DNA from: Trichoplax sp. H2
Lineage: Eukaryota; Placozoa; Uniplacotomia; Trichoplacea
Reading direction: 5' to 3'
Length of the DNA: 64,000 nt
Assembly (NCBI GenBank): GCA_003344405.1
Contig: NOWV01000127.1
Span: forward strand, 62,001 to 126,000
Part shown: positions 53,301 to 64,000 of the stretch, piece by piece
Layout of the letters: every line of letters starts with the position of its first letter
Position numbering within the stretch: position 1 is the first letter of the stretch
Position numbers and translations under genes: made by a program
The notes under the pieces: generated by a model
Told to the model about the DNA's origin: nothing
Databases searched by the model: none
What the model saw: only the letters and a program-made list of their open reading frames with translations

Positions 53301-54316
53301 CATCAGCGTCTTTTCGACTTGTTGTATTTGAAATGACGCTGGAGCTAGTGCATGCTTTCCAATGGCATGCCCATGACTCTACTACAACTTTCAAATAAAA
53401 CTAATAAGTTGATGATGGTACGCAGTGATAGAATAAATAGTCAGTCAGATGTACAATATTAGCATGCTTGACTATCGGTCAAGTGGAAGGAAAGTCATCA
53501 AAAACTGACATTGCTTTATGCCTCCTCGATTGCCCAATGCTATTCGTTGTGCATGCAATCAAGAAAGGATCCATGTCCTAATGCAATGGATTAGGAGAAC
53601 GTGACACTAGGCTTCAATTGCTGTAGATAGAGTGGAAAGTATTAGCTTTCAATCGCTAGGATCCGATGTCATAGACGGCTACTCGAAAATTGAGAAAATT
53701 TTCGGAAACTATACTCACAACGAAATCTTACTAGGATCTCATCGCTACAAGCAAACGGGCAATCTTAGCAGTATTGATCCTAACGTCCTCTTAGGATAAC
53801 GGCGTACCACTACAGGACATTACAAGTGGCATACGTATGCCAGCGAAATAGACGCACACTTGTGATGTTGCAATCATTAAAAGATAAATCTTTTAGACAT
53901 GGACTGCTTAGAACTATTCTTATCAAACAATTGTGCTAAGAGATGAAATGCCATGTTGAAATATTGTCTCCCCTTCTAGCTTAATACTGTACTTGCTTGC
54001 TACCGTATTGGATAGATCGCTTTTCCACTGTACAACGATAAATCATCAACGACGTGTATACTGTACGGAGACGTACAAATAACGACGCTAGTTTTGTATG
54101 TAGACGTAGTGAGAATGGCGTTAAAGGATAAAATTGAACATGGTGAAATGTTGTCCACTTTACAGCTTGCTTTCTATTCTATTCGATATATTACTCTTCC
54201 ACAACGAAAATCATAAATTCTATCTAGTAATAGAAGAATCCATCAACAACGCTGATTAGTCCAATTGTTGAACGCTAAGTCAACACTTTATATTTTCTCT
54301 TGCAGAGCACCAAATA
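50356..54316. repeat. Divergent OFD1/NUP54 interval with GTAC-rich repeats
   Basis: Palindromic words (ACTGTACAGT, CAGTACTGTA) are scattered from 50.6 kb and dense from 51.7 to 53.0 kb. A ~380-bp repeat is described separately. From 53.1 to 54.3 kb the sequence is single-copy and AT-rich and should contain the NUP54 promoter; no element there is clear enough to call. Confidence 0.7.
51715..53030. repeat. ~380-bp tandem repeat with palindromic inserts
   Basis: AAAGCTGTTCAAATTGAAA starts at 52051, 52443 and 52819 (spacings 392 and 376). Each is followed by CTTCCAA(C/T)GGGAACCCTGC, CCAAACATGACT, a CATAGA(G/C)TTGACTTGATGGAGGG-like block and CGTCCGTATCGTC. CTGTACAGTGTACAGTAC runs of variable length separate these blocks and explain most spacing differences. 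Confidence 0.85.
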
Positions 54317-57292
54317 ATGTTTTCACAATCTCTTAGTGGAAATAATACTGGTACATTCAAATTTGGTGCTGGTGGCAACACTGCTACCACACAAGCCAAT
54401 CCGTTAGGTGGTGGTGGTGGCGGCGGCTTTTCCTTCGGAGCATCAAATACCCAAAACGCTGCTAATAAAAGCTTTACCGGATTTGGCAACACAACCACCC
54501 AAGCTGGTAATTTCACAGGTTTGGGTGCCACCGCAGCAGCGTCCGGTGGTTTTGGTGGATTTGGCACCAATACAACCTCACAAGCAGCCGGATTTGCAGG
54601 ATTTGGCAAGACAGCAACCACACAATCAACAGGATTTGGTGGACTCGGTACAAATACTTCTACACCATCGACAGGCTTTGGTAATTTCGGTACAAATACG
54701 TCCACGCAATCGGCTGGCTTTGGAGGATTCGGTACCAATCCAACGACGCAATCTGCAGGATTTAGCACTTTCGGTAAGCCAACGGCCACGCAATCCGCTG
54801 CCTTTGGGGGATTTGGTAATACATCTACTTCACAACCAGCTGGATTTGGTGGCTTTGGTACTACATCAGCGCAACCCACTGGCTTCGGTGGATTCAATAT
54901 GTCAACAACATCCAAACCAACTTTCGGCACAGCAACCACTCAATCGAGCGGATTTGGTAGTTTTGGTACAACAGCACCTCAAGCAATTGGTTTCGGTGGA
55001 TTTGGTAGCCTTGGAGGCAGTTCTGCCTTACAAACAGGATTTGGACCATCGACCGCGACTACCTCTCTATTCGGTAAGCCGTCTGGTAATATAAGTGGAT
55101 TTGGAGCTGGAACCAGTGCGCTTAGCTTTGGCGGTCAAACTACTGCAAGTAATTTACTTGGTGGCCAAGGATTAGCTCCTGGTGTTGGTCAACAAGGTTA
55201 GTTTTCACTGAGCTTATTTCACATTTTAATTATCTTGAAAGACGGTAATTTATTCTGTGCAGTTTAGGAAATAAGTAGTAAGAGTGCGTCTGAATTCATT
55301 ATTGATCATCTATTTGTCAATAGCTGTTCAGGGTGGTGTTCCTGAGAATCTTCTTTTAGTTGCTAGTTGTACCTGTAATATTTTTGGTGATGAAAGGGAT
55401 CTAACACTAGCAAAGTTTAATCAACTTCAAGCTATCTGGGGGCTCGGAAAAGGCTTTTATAATAGACACGCGCCTCCAATTGAGTACCAACGATCGAATC
55501 CTTTGTGTATATTTAAGGTTAGAATCGCTGTGACAATTATATAACTATCAAATACAGAATGTTTTATCAAGATCCTCTTCAGGGTAATTCATAATTTCAA
55601 TGATCCATATTGTTCTTCTTAGACCGTATGCTTTAGTAGCCTGCCTGCAGTAAAAGAATCTGATGGACTTGTTGTTCTTAAACTCAATAAGAAAGAAGCA
55701 GATGTAAATGCTCAAAAACAAAACATTTTAGATGCACTTTATACTGCTTTAGGAAAAAGACCGTTATTATCGGTGCGATTTGTTGATGTTAGAGCTATTG
55801 GCGACAATGCGTAAGTAGATGGTATATTGACCCTATTTCGCGTAGTAGATTGACTTGCTACCAGTGGACTTCATGTTGTAGACTAGTTTAAATTGAAGGG
55901 GATTTTATTTTTAGATCCGAAATGACATTTTATATTGAAGAAAGAGCGCTCAATGGGGTTCGAAAGCGTTACCTTGCTCGTGAGATTATTGATCATTTGT
56001 CTAGAAATAATTTTTCTGTAAGTTTCATCAATATAAACTTGGTCTACGCGTATACGAGATGTACTTTTCATAGATGGTAGCAATATTGGCAAATGATAAT
56101 GATCTAGGTAATATAGAATGCATATTTTTCTGAATCATAGAGCCAAATAGCCAGCTTAGGAATAGTGGATATTTATCCAAAACCGATCATTACTCCACAA
56201 CAAGTTAGAGATGTCCTAGAAAATCCTCCGTCAGGTTCTAATATCGGTATAGATTTCAATTTTTTAATTACGGCAATTGCTAACATTCTAGTATTGTGTA
56301 GGTATTAATCCAGCTGTGTGGAAACAAGCTATTGAGAATAATCCTGATTCCGCAAAGTTAGTCACTTAACTCTTTGGCGCATTAGTTAAGGAGAAAGATT
56401 GACATTATGATACAAGGCATTCTTGTTAAAAGTATTTACCCATTGTTTCCTACGCTATTCTAGTTTAATTCCTATACCAGTAGTTGGATTTGAAGAATTA
56501 TGTGCTAGATTTAAGGCTCAACAAGAAGAAACAAAACGCCAAAATTCTGCTTGTGAAGTAAGACCTATTATTGTGGTAAAATAATTCAATCCTAATAATA
56601 TGCTTATTTTATCCGAAATATTTTGACAGCAAATATCGGATGAGTTGGTTAAATTACAGCAAAAGCAAGCTGTAGTTAGTGCTAGAGTAAATCAGTATCG
56701 ACGTAAACACATGGAACTATGCCATCGTGTGTTAAAGATCATTAGTAAACAAGAGTTAATTAATAAGAGTGGATTTTCGTTAACTGAAGAAGAAGATCAA
56801 TTCCGATTTAGACTTCAGGGAATGGAAACTGATTTCAATGCCCCAAATCAGTTTAAGGTTATTTAGCATTTTATTATATCCATGCAAATTAACTGCCTAG
56901 CTGTATATGGGATACACCAAGCGAGTGATAAAAAGGAATTGATTTTTATCCTTATTGATTGCAGAACCGGCTGTATGAGTTAATGTCTCAAATCAGTATG
57001 AAGAACACAACTTCATCAGGACCACAAAATTTAGAATTTAAGGCAGATGAAGAGACATTGCATACCATTAAAAGAGTTAGTTATACTCGTACACTATTTT
57101 TGATAAAAATAAGATTAAAATAGATTATAATAAGGTTTTTATTAATTGATTTTGTACACGTATTTCCATTATACATAGTATCTAACAAACCAACAGAAAG
57201 CTATAACTGCCTTAGTTGAAACATTTAAAGAAGATCTAGAGGACATTAACGTTATTGAACAAGGCTGGTCAGGTTCTTCAAATAAAAGCTGA
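54317..57292 (+). CDS. NUP54: NUP54 nucleoporin (FG-repeat protein, 10 exons, 680 aa)
   Basis: Exons 54317-55196, 55324-55517, 55623-55810, 55915-56017, 56141-56234, 56302-56356, 56464-56557, 56630-56857, 56965-57075 and 57197-57292 join in frame. Residues 1-293 are an FG domain of GFGGFG and FG spacers rich in Thr, Ser, Gln and Ala, with very few charged residues. The structured part follows: FGDERDLTLAKFNQLQAIWG is diagnostic for NUP54. Then comes the alpha/beta region, LIPIPVVGFEEL, and C-terminal coiled coils ending KEDLEDINVIEQGW. NUP54 forms the central transport channel with NUP58 and NUP62 and lines the pore with FG chains. The FG region is well over twice as long as in the human protein (507 aa total). 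The C-terminus pairs tail to tail with the next gene, only about 290 bp away. Confidence 0.96.
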
Positions 57293-57584
57293 GATAGCAC
57301 TCTGTTAAATTCAAAGTCAAGTCGAAGCTACTGTTGAAAGATTGCAGATTCCTAAAGATATTGTTATTACTTATACTGCAATTTCAGCAATGAATTAATT
57401 CCTTCATTAATTATTGGAAGCCATTTTTGTACAGATACTGATTCAAATTACGACATCAGTATATCATAAAATATCGAATTCAAATAACTTATCATTTTTT
57501 TATTTGGATACAATCATGGTCTATAACGTACGTTTTTTTAATTGGAATATTATATGAATCTTGCGACATATAGACACCAATTGA

Positions 57585-59085
57585 TCAATGATTATAATTA
57601 GCAGCTTTATTTGAAATATCACTGTGACGTCTAACTTTATTACTATGAGATGTATGGTAATGTTCCTTTGCTTTATTTTGGGCGTGATCCCTGCTCTTGG
57701 AACGTTTGTCTGTAGTAGTAACCGACTTTTCGTCTAAACGACTCTTCTTGACGCAGTCTTTAGCACTAGCAAGTTTGGGCAACTCTATAAAGTAAAAATG
57801 TCACATCAAACGTTACTGTAGCATTTATTCAGTCGCTTCTTTAATAAGTCGATTATTGTAAAGCAAAATAAAGTTTTCCATTTTATTTACTATGTATATT
57901 GTAATGCAATATTTGTTATCCGTCCTATCAAGGCAGCGATAAATAACGGAGGCTCTGTACTACTACTGCTTTATATCGAATTTTATAAGTAACATTATTG
58001 TTCGTTGCATTTTGTTTATACTTATTGTAATAAGGTTACGAAATTATTTATCATTGCTACAATAATAGTAGGAACTACCTATATCGTTCTCAATTTATCT
58101 GATAGTCGCTAAGAAATCATTTATCACTCAGGTTACCTTTCCTTTTGTTTGATCGAACAGCATTTGTCATCATATTTTTCAAATAAACCTTATTAGCACC
58201 CGGTAATTTTTTCCTATGTGATGCGGTAGATAAATGTTACACATAAGCAATACACTACGTCAATTTATTATAATTATTATCGCTTTCAGACTACGTTTAA
58301 CTATTTCTACTTGTGTACAGTGGTGATGTATCATAGAGCACACTACTCATTCATTTTAGTTTAATCAGAAATGCGATTTAGCTGCAATATACTACATTTA
58401 TTATCGCTTTTCAGACAACGCTTAACTATTTTTGCTTGTGTACAGTGGTAATGTATCATACATAGAGTACACTACTCATTCTTTCTACTTCAATCAGGAA
58501 TGCAATTTAGCTGCATTTACATTGCAGTCAATTTATCCATACTTTTACATTAACAAGATGGATAAGGTATTTAATGTATCCTTTTGAGTAGAGATTGAAA
58601 GGAATTACCCAGTTTACTTACCATCCAATGACTCCTATTCTTTCAGAGCGATCTTTTCCTCTCTTTGCTTCTTTTAAGATTTCTTCAGCGGCTAACCTGG
58701 AAAATAGGATGAAGTATGATAGAATTAGTACCTTATTACTGCCATCCTTAGAATTAAGTCTCTCTTTCCCTCTCTCTCTCAATCATCGTTCAGTATCGTA
58801 CCATTCCATACAGTAGTGAACTCGTGATTGTATCAGCCAACATGATCGCAATATAACTACAGGTATTGCACACGGTACCTCGATACCTCGCAATTGGAAG
58901 CTATCGAGAGCAACTACTGCAATGTGATATCAATTTCAAAATAAATTTATTGACTAGCTAACAGTACTTGAATCTATTCTTTACTATCTTCATACGAAGT
59001 GTATATGATACTACATAGATCACCTTTCAAGTTCGTCATCATCAAAAGTAGGAAGAGATTTGCTGTCCTTTTTATCCATTGACAT
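57585..59085 (-). CDS. Homolog of POLR1D isoform 2 (4 exons, 137 aa)
   Basis: Exons 59085-59024, 58696-58622, 58213-58137 and 57784-57585 join in frame; no single exon would be noticed alone. The start gives MSMDKKDSKS, then DDDELERLAAEEILKEAKRG, and GKDRSERIGVIGWKKLPGAN followed by KVYLKNMM. This matches the human alternative POLR1D product (isoform 2), with ELERKAIEELLKEAKRGKTR, MGPMGWMKCP and TNKRFLINT in the same order. The C-terminal exon is basic, His- and Lys-rich and disordered, as in human. The molecular function of this isoform is not well defined. It does not contain the RPAC2 fold of the main POLR1D product, and no RPAC2 exon is visible nearby. A second in-frame ATG at 59079 is possible. 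Confidence 0.82.
58278..58520. repeat. ~126-bp tandem duplication in an intron
   Basis: CGCTTTCAGAC(T/A)ACG starts at 58281 and, with one extra T, at 58407. Both copies continue through CTTGTGTACAGTGGT(G/A)ATG, ACACTACTCATTC and AATG(C/A)AATTTAGCTGCA-like sequence. It lies in the intron between exons 2 and 3 of the POLR1D-isoform-2-like gene. Confidence 0.85.
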
Positions 59086-60578
59086 TAATGCTGATGTGAA
59101 GAGTATATTTACAAGTATTCTATGTATTCCAATTTCGACTGGTGGTTGAAGATCTTCCAACTGTACACCACATCCAGTATGATTGGTTGCTTGAATATCC
59201 GATGATCTACTGATCAGCCAATATTACTCCAAAGACCAAAGCAAAACTCCTACTTTGTCCAAATTGATCATTCCACCCATAGGATTGATTGACTTCAATA
59301 GATGCCAATTATGATGGCTAAGAAAAGCTCAACTTACTGACTGTGAAGATTCTATCTATTTTTATACTTGATGAATTAGCCAAATGGAGACCGCAAGCAA
59401 TCGGTTATGCAAGCCTGATCGTTGTCGTCGTTACCAGTCTACTGGTAACGACGACACTGGACCGTTAACAGACGTTTGGGTATTTTACCCATGACATCAT
59501 TGACTGTATAGCCTTCCGTCTGTCTGTCGTTGTGTCCTAGACTACTCCAAGGCGAGTTGTTTTGAGGAAGTGCATCCATGGACATTGGATAGGACTTTCA
59601 ATAAGGCTGGAGAAAACAACTCTTATAACGTGGTAATATTGTCTACAGTAGCTTTTTAAGACTTGAAAATGAGTCAGTAATAGAGCATGGACTCCTCGTC
59701 TATGCATGGACTTGTGTCTACCTAGTGAAACTACTTAAAAGGTCCCTGATATAACAATATTCAACAATAGATTAAAGATCAATTTCAAGTATCTTGCACA
59801 GTGTCCAGTACAGTGCAGGACAAGACTGTAATGTACATTCTAGTCTGCACTATTTTGCAATTATCTTTTAGTACCCTATTGCTGAAAGTGCTTACTGAAG
59901 CTGTAAAGCAGTTGCAGCAATAGATACTAAACGATAATTGCAAAATGCCAGAGTGTACAATCCACATAGACGACTAGTCCATGTTGACTGAGGCTTGTAT
60001 GCGAAAACACTTTAAAGTCCCTGATGGAACAATTCAACTACAACTTTAACCATAATACAATATCTCCTATAGTACTGGATCAAAACTGTACAAGTATTTC
60101 AGGACAACTTTAAGCCCTTCAACTAGGAAAGGATCTGCAAGCGATCGGAGTGGAAGCGACTAGCTTACCATGGACTTGCAAGTTTTGCAAGTCGCTGCAG
60201 ACCTTGAGCACGCCGGATCGTCTTGCATCCATACTACTTGCTATACAGTGTACAATACGGTAGCTAGAATAGAGTAGAACAAGTATGACAAGGTTCTATT
60301 GTCTATCGTTTCGTGGGACACATTCTACAGTACAAGATCGTACAGTACAAGACTGTACGATCTAGAGTGATTTGACTGAGAGTTTGGGAAATGAGCGTCG
60401 ATGGTACTGTAAAATAGCGAGCAGAAATAATGTCGCAATTCTCGACCTAGAGATGGTATGATAACCTAAGCAATTCTAGTAAATACATGGTTATAAGGTG
60501 ACATTCATTTTTCTACAAATTGATGGATATGCTAGCACCAAATGCGACGACGCAAAGACAAATCCATCGACTGCAATC
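59086..60578. promoter_or_regulatory. Divergent interval between POLR1D-like and FIP1L1 genes
   Basis: About 1.5 kb separates two genes transcribed away from each other, so both promoters should lie here. It contains GTAC-type words (CCAGTACAGTG near 59806, CGTACAGTACAAGACTGTACG near 60334) and a perfect hairpin at 59424-59455. I cannot point to a TATA box or a start site. Confidence 0.45.
59424..59455. repeat. Perfect 15-bp inverted repeat
   Basis: Arms 59424-59438 (GTCGTCGTTACCAGT) and 59441-59455 (ACTGGTAACGACGAC) are exactly complementary around a 2-bp spacer. The GC content is higher than the surrounding DNA. It lies between two divergent genes. Confidence 0.92.
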
Positions 60579-61764
60579 ATGGCAGATGTAGAACAGCCCG
60601 CGGCTCAAGATGAAGGATCGCCAGCCCTTTCTCAAGCTGAAAATGAAGGTATTAAAACATAATATAGTTGAGATGATGGTAGTACTTGATTCTGGACTAG
60701 AGTACTGCTTCTATCTACTGTAAACTCTGTCATTATTTTCCATTTTGTTGGCGTACTGTGAGCCCAACAAGGAGATGCTGTTCAATGTCGGCGTTTTCCT
60801 TGCAGTGACTCACCAGCTCTTGCTAGGTGCTATCTTCATGTATCATTATAGAGTTACTACCGCGGATGACTGCTCGATATGAAGTAATGTAGTATTCCAA
60901 CTGCAACTATTGTGTGTTTTAGCTTAAAAACTTCATTTTTTTCTGATTAAATGATGGATGATTGATATTTTGCAAAGTCCTATTCGATTTCGCTTGATTT
61001 TGATATCGGTCATTGTCGATAATGTGGACATGGCCTAGCCATGCACTCGATGCATTTTACTCTATCCATTCCTACTGTCATGAAAGCGATAAAAGTGTAA
61101 AAGATCAGAGTTGTAGGATCGAATTTGTAGTGCATAGCTTATTCAATTGCGATGAATTATATCTTAGCAAGAGCCGCTAATACAATTTGCAGTTTGTAAT
61201 GATGACATATTAATGCGACAGATCAGCCAAATGTAACAAATCATGAGGAACAAGCTAAGGAAGAAGCTCAAGTCATCAAACCTTTGGTAACAGTAAGACC
61301 AGATAGTGATGAACCAGTGGTAGACAATCAAGTACAGCCGGTAATGACATAATAATACCTAATCGTAGTAAATAGGCCATTGGAGTCAAGATGTTGTAGT
61401 GGCTGCATCCAATGGGACAATCACCATTCAATCAACTTTTTATGTGCACAGGAGGAAGAAGAAACGCCAAAAATAGAGATGGAATCCCAGGGTGAAGATG
61501 CTGAAGAAAATATTGAAAAAACTACTGAAGAAAATATGGAAGAAAATATGGAAGAAAATATGGAAGAAAATATGGAAGAAAATATTGAAGAAAATATGGA
61601 AGAAAATATGGAAGAAAATATGGATGAAAATATTGAAGAAAATATTGAAGAAAATATTGAGGAAAATATTGAAGAAAATATAGAAGAAAATATTGAAAAT
61701 GAGCAAGCAAATGAAGATAATAAGGATGAAGGAGATAATGACGACAAAGGCAACGATGACGATA

Positions 61765-61807
<43 letters not shown>

Positions 61808-64000
61808 CGATGATATCCAAATTCATATCGGGGATGTAACAGCGACATCGACTACCTCCTTTCCAAGGTATTTAACCATTGTAGACAACTTTAACTAAGA
61901 TATATTATAATAATAATTAAAATTCTTACTAACGATACAATCTGACTAAACGCTAGCGGTCCAAATGTACCATTTAAAAGTGGTACTCGAACATCGGGAA
62001 CTGGAACAGGTAAATCATTGATCCCGTAGCCGACTTTCTTGCAGTAGCAGCATAAATTCTCTAACTTATGTTTCAGAGCTTATATTTAGAAATTAATAAT
62101 CGATACAAGTGGAAAGAGAAAGTTCCATTCGATGTAGTCCGCTAATTACTTTTATATTTGTACATAGGTGCAAGCAAGAAGGTTATTGATATTGAAGCTG
62201 AAGGACAAGTGGATGGCACCCCTTTGTACGAGTATGATATAGATGATAGTGAAAAACCATGGAGGAAGCCAGGTACGACTTTTGGCTAATAGCACATTTA
62301 CGTCTATTTATGAACAGTAAAGATAGTCAGATTCTTGACGTTGTCAATATCTTTTATCCTTATGCACCACATAGTCATCCCTTAGCCTTGCCTCTAGTAC
62401 TAACTGAGACTAACTGAACCCTTTATTAGGTGCTGATATTACTGACTACTTTAATTACGGATTTAATGAAGAAGTTTGGAAGCAATATTGCGAGAAGCAA
62501 CGCAAATTGAGGGCAGAGATTGCAAATGGATTATATAATCCGCCACCAAAAGTACAAGAAAACTTTTACATATTATTAATAACCGTCGCCATCGTAGTAA
62601 TCTTGCTATTGATAATCTGATAGTATTATCTTCCATTAATCCTACTCTTATGAATTAGGGATCATTGCCATCAATACATAAGAGTGAACTTAATACTCAA
62701 GCTGCTAAGACTGATGCAGTGAGTGCGACTGGTAAGGATTGACTCTAATTTAGAATCCTACTTTCTTCAGATACTCTGAAGCTGTACAGCTTTTGCATTT
62801 ATTGTTGACTTTATACTGGTCTACTTATCATTAGATGCACTATTAAAATGAATTTTTTTATTAATCTAGCAGGAAAGCGACTTCCCAACAAAGCTGGACC
62901 GCCTCCAGATAGGAAAACAGAGGGAGCTATCGCTGTTATTGGAGTCGGTAAGTGTATCCGCTATCACAAGTTTATATCTTATACTAACCATCGGCGTTTT
63001 GAATTAGTGTTGGTATCTTTTATCATTGATTGAAAATTTGTCGCAAGCAGTGCAATGATTGAAGTTGCTATTTGTTTTACGTAGCTGACAGCCGACGCAG
63101 ACTGGATGAGTTACCTGCGACATCGGAAATAAACATTCCCCAGAGGTTTTGGAATAATTTAATGCAAAGTTGTAATTAATCGAACTACTGGATATTGGAT
63201 ATTTATAACATCTTACTAATTACCATTTTAGGGACACGAATAAAAATAATTCTAGCCAATCTCGACAATCGCAATCCAACGTAGGTCCTGGTATGGTACA
63301 GGTAAATACTAGTATTCCACCCCCTATGATGAGTGGCCAGCAATTTTCTCAGCCAGCAAATCAAGCCAATTCGGCTAGTGGTCCAATCATGAATAATCAT
63401 CCCAATCCAGCCCCTCCTGTGCAGCAGTTTCTCGTTCCTCCACTTAGTCATAACTTACCACCACCCAATATGCAACTTCCGCCACCCATTCCAAATCCAC
63501 CTCCAATGGTTGTACCAGGATTTAATGCTATGCAAGGTGAAGGAATACCTCCGGCTGGCTTTCATAATATGAATATGCCTCCAGTTGGTATGGGTAGAGG
63601 CCGTGGAAGAGGTGGTATGGGTATCCCGGGAATGGGCCTACCCGGTCAAGGTCCAGGTGAATTCCAACCAGGAATGGAAGATAGGTACAATGTCATGTCA
63701 CGAATATAACAAATGTGAACGTAATAGCAGACAATGTTAATCACTACATTCTTTTTTACTATAATGGTGGATGGTAGACCTTTTTTTGCCGGCTCAGGTA
63801 ATGCTGCTAATTACGTAATTATATTTGAATTGTTGATATTCACTGTTGACTATAAAACTTATCCTGATATTTTTTTATGGCAAACATTCTATTTGATATA
63901 GGTCAGGCGACTTCACCTGATATTTGGCCTCCTAATCAAGAATTCCCTCAAGGCTTTAATCCAGAGTCGAGAGGTCATAGCTCTGTTTCCGATAGTGAAA
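60579..64000 (+). CDS. FIP1L1: FIP1L1, pre-mRNA 3'-end processing factor (3' truncated by window)
   Basis: Exons 60579-60648, 61222-61340, 61452-61867, 61957-62009, 62168-62272, 62430-62551, 62659-62731, 62873-62947, 63085-63145, 63232-63684, 63778-63797 and 63902-past 64000 join in frame, giving 555 residues so far. An acidic N-terminus (residues about 64-190) is made of EENM/EENI repeats and a run of about 16 Asp, ending IQIHIGDV. The Fip1 motif follows at about 240-290 ([20 protein letters not shown]). Then come a GAIAVIGV block, a Pro-rich region and a GRGRGRGG patch. Fip1 links poly(A) polymerase to the cleavage/polyadenylation complex; the acidic part is where poly(A) polymerase binds in known homologs. 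Exon 11 is a 20-nt microexon. The Arg-rich tail expected in animal FIP1L1 lies beyond the window. Confidence 0.95.
61520..61815 (+). repeat. Coding microsatellites: 12-bp EEN(M/I) repeat and GAT run
   Basis: Fourteen copies of a 12-bp unit (GAAGAAAATAT followed by G or T) encode EENM or EENI from about 61525 to 61700. A GAT/GAC run at about 61764-61815 encodes about 16 Asp. Both are in frame within FIP1L1 exon 3. The antisense frames over this stretch are also open, but only because of the repeat. Confidence 0.95.

Noticed and set aside
54280-54939. 219-codon Pro/Val-rich open frame on the minus strand
   Set aside because: It is the exact antisense of the NUP54 FG-repeat exon; low-complexity coding repeats commonly leave the reverse strand open.
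61421-61848. Three overlapping minus-strand frames made of Ser-Ile-Phe, Ile and His runs
   Set aside because: They are antisense shadows of the EENM and Asp repeats in FIP1L1 exon 3, which is clearly the coding strand.

Overview
This is a 64-kb piece of an animal nuclear genome. The coding sequence is split into short exons by compact AT-rich introns (mostly about 60-300 bp) with GT..AG borders. The recognisable proteins are eukaryotic, and several are typical of animals: MDC1, a SAM-RhoGAP-START protein of the DLC1/STARD13 type, SLAIN and OFD1. Low GC, small introns and a ciliary/centrosomal gene content would fit an early-branching animal such as a placozoan. That placement is my inference and is not proven by the sequence. 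No tRNA, rRNA, CRISPR or intact transposon was recognised. All gene models were built by hand, joining exons by splice sites and reading phase.

Layout. (+) 137-4335: unrecognised coiled-coil protein in 11 exons. (-) 12222-6550: DLC1/STARD13-type RhoGAP in 20 exons, 5' end not found. 12.2-32.1 kb: about 20 kb without a recognisable gene, filled with successive decayed tandem-repeat families, including 83-bp and 147-bp units. (-) 36972-32162: MDC1 in 7 exons, with FHA and tandem BRCT domains. 37-40.5 kb: palindrome-rich 124-bp and roughly 305-bp arrays with a 20-N assembly gap. (+) 40647-43896: SLAIN. (-) 50355-46031: OFD1, first exon not found. 50.4-53.1 kb: a second GTAC-palindrome region with a repeat of about 380 bp. 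(+) 54317-57292: NUP54. (-) 59085-57585: a small protein matching the alternative isoform (isoform 2) of POLR1D. (+) 60579-64000: FIP1L1, running off the window.

How the genes relate. They are housekeeping and cytoskeletal genes rather than one pathway. Two act on microtubules or centrioles (SLAIN, OFD1), with the unnamed coiled-coil protein a possible third. One signals to Rho, one is the gamma-H2AX reader of the DNA damage response, one is a nuclear-pore FG protein and one is a 3'-end processing factor. Orientation alternates, so convergent pairs share short plain intervals, while the three divergent pairs (MDC1/SLAIN, OFD1/NUP54, POLR1D-like/FIP1L1) are all separated by intervals rich in self-complementary GTAC/CAGTACTG words.

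The most unusual signal is a ladder of eight Thr-x-x-Tyr/Phe motifs (plus one degenerate copy) in the disordered middle of MDC1. It sits where vertebrate MDC1 carries TQxF motifs that recruit the FHA domain of RNF8.
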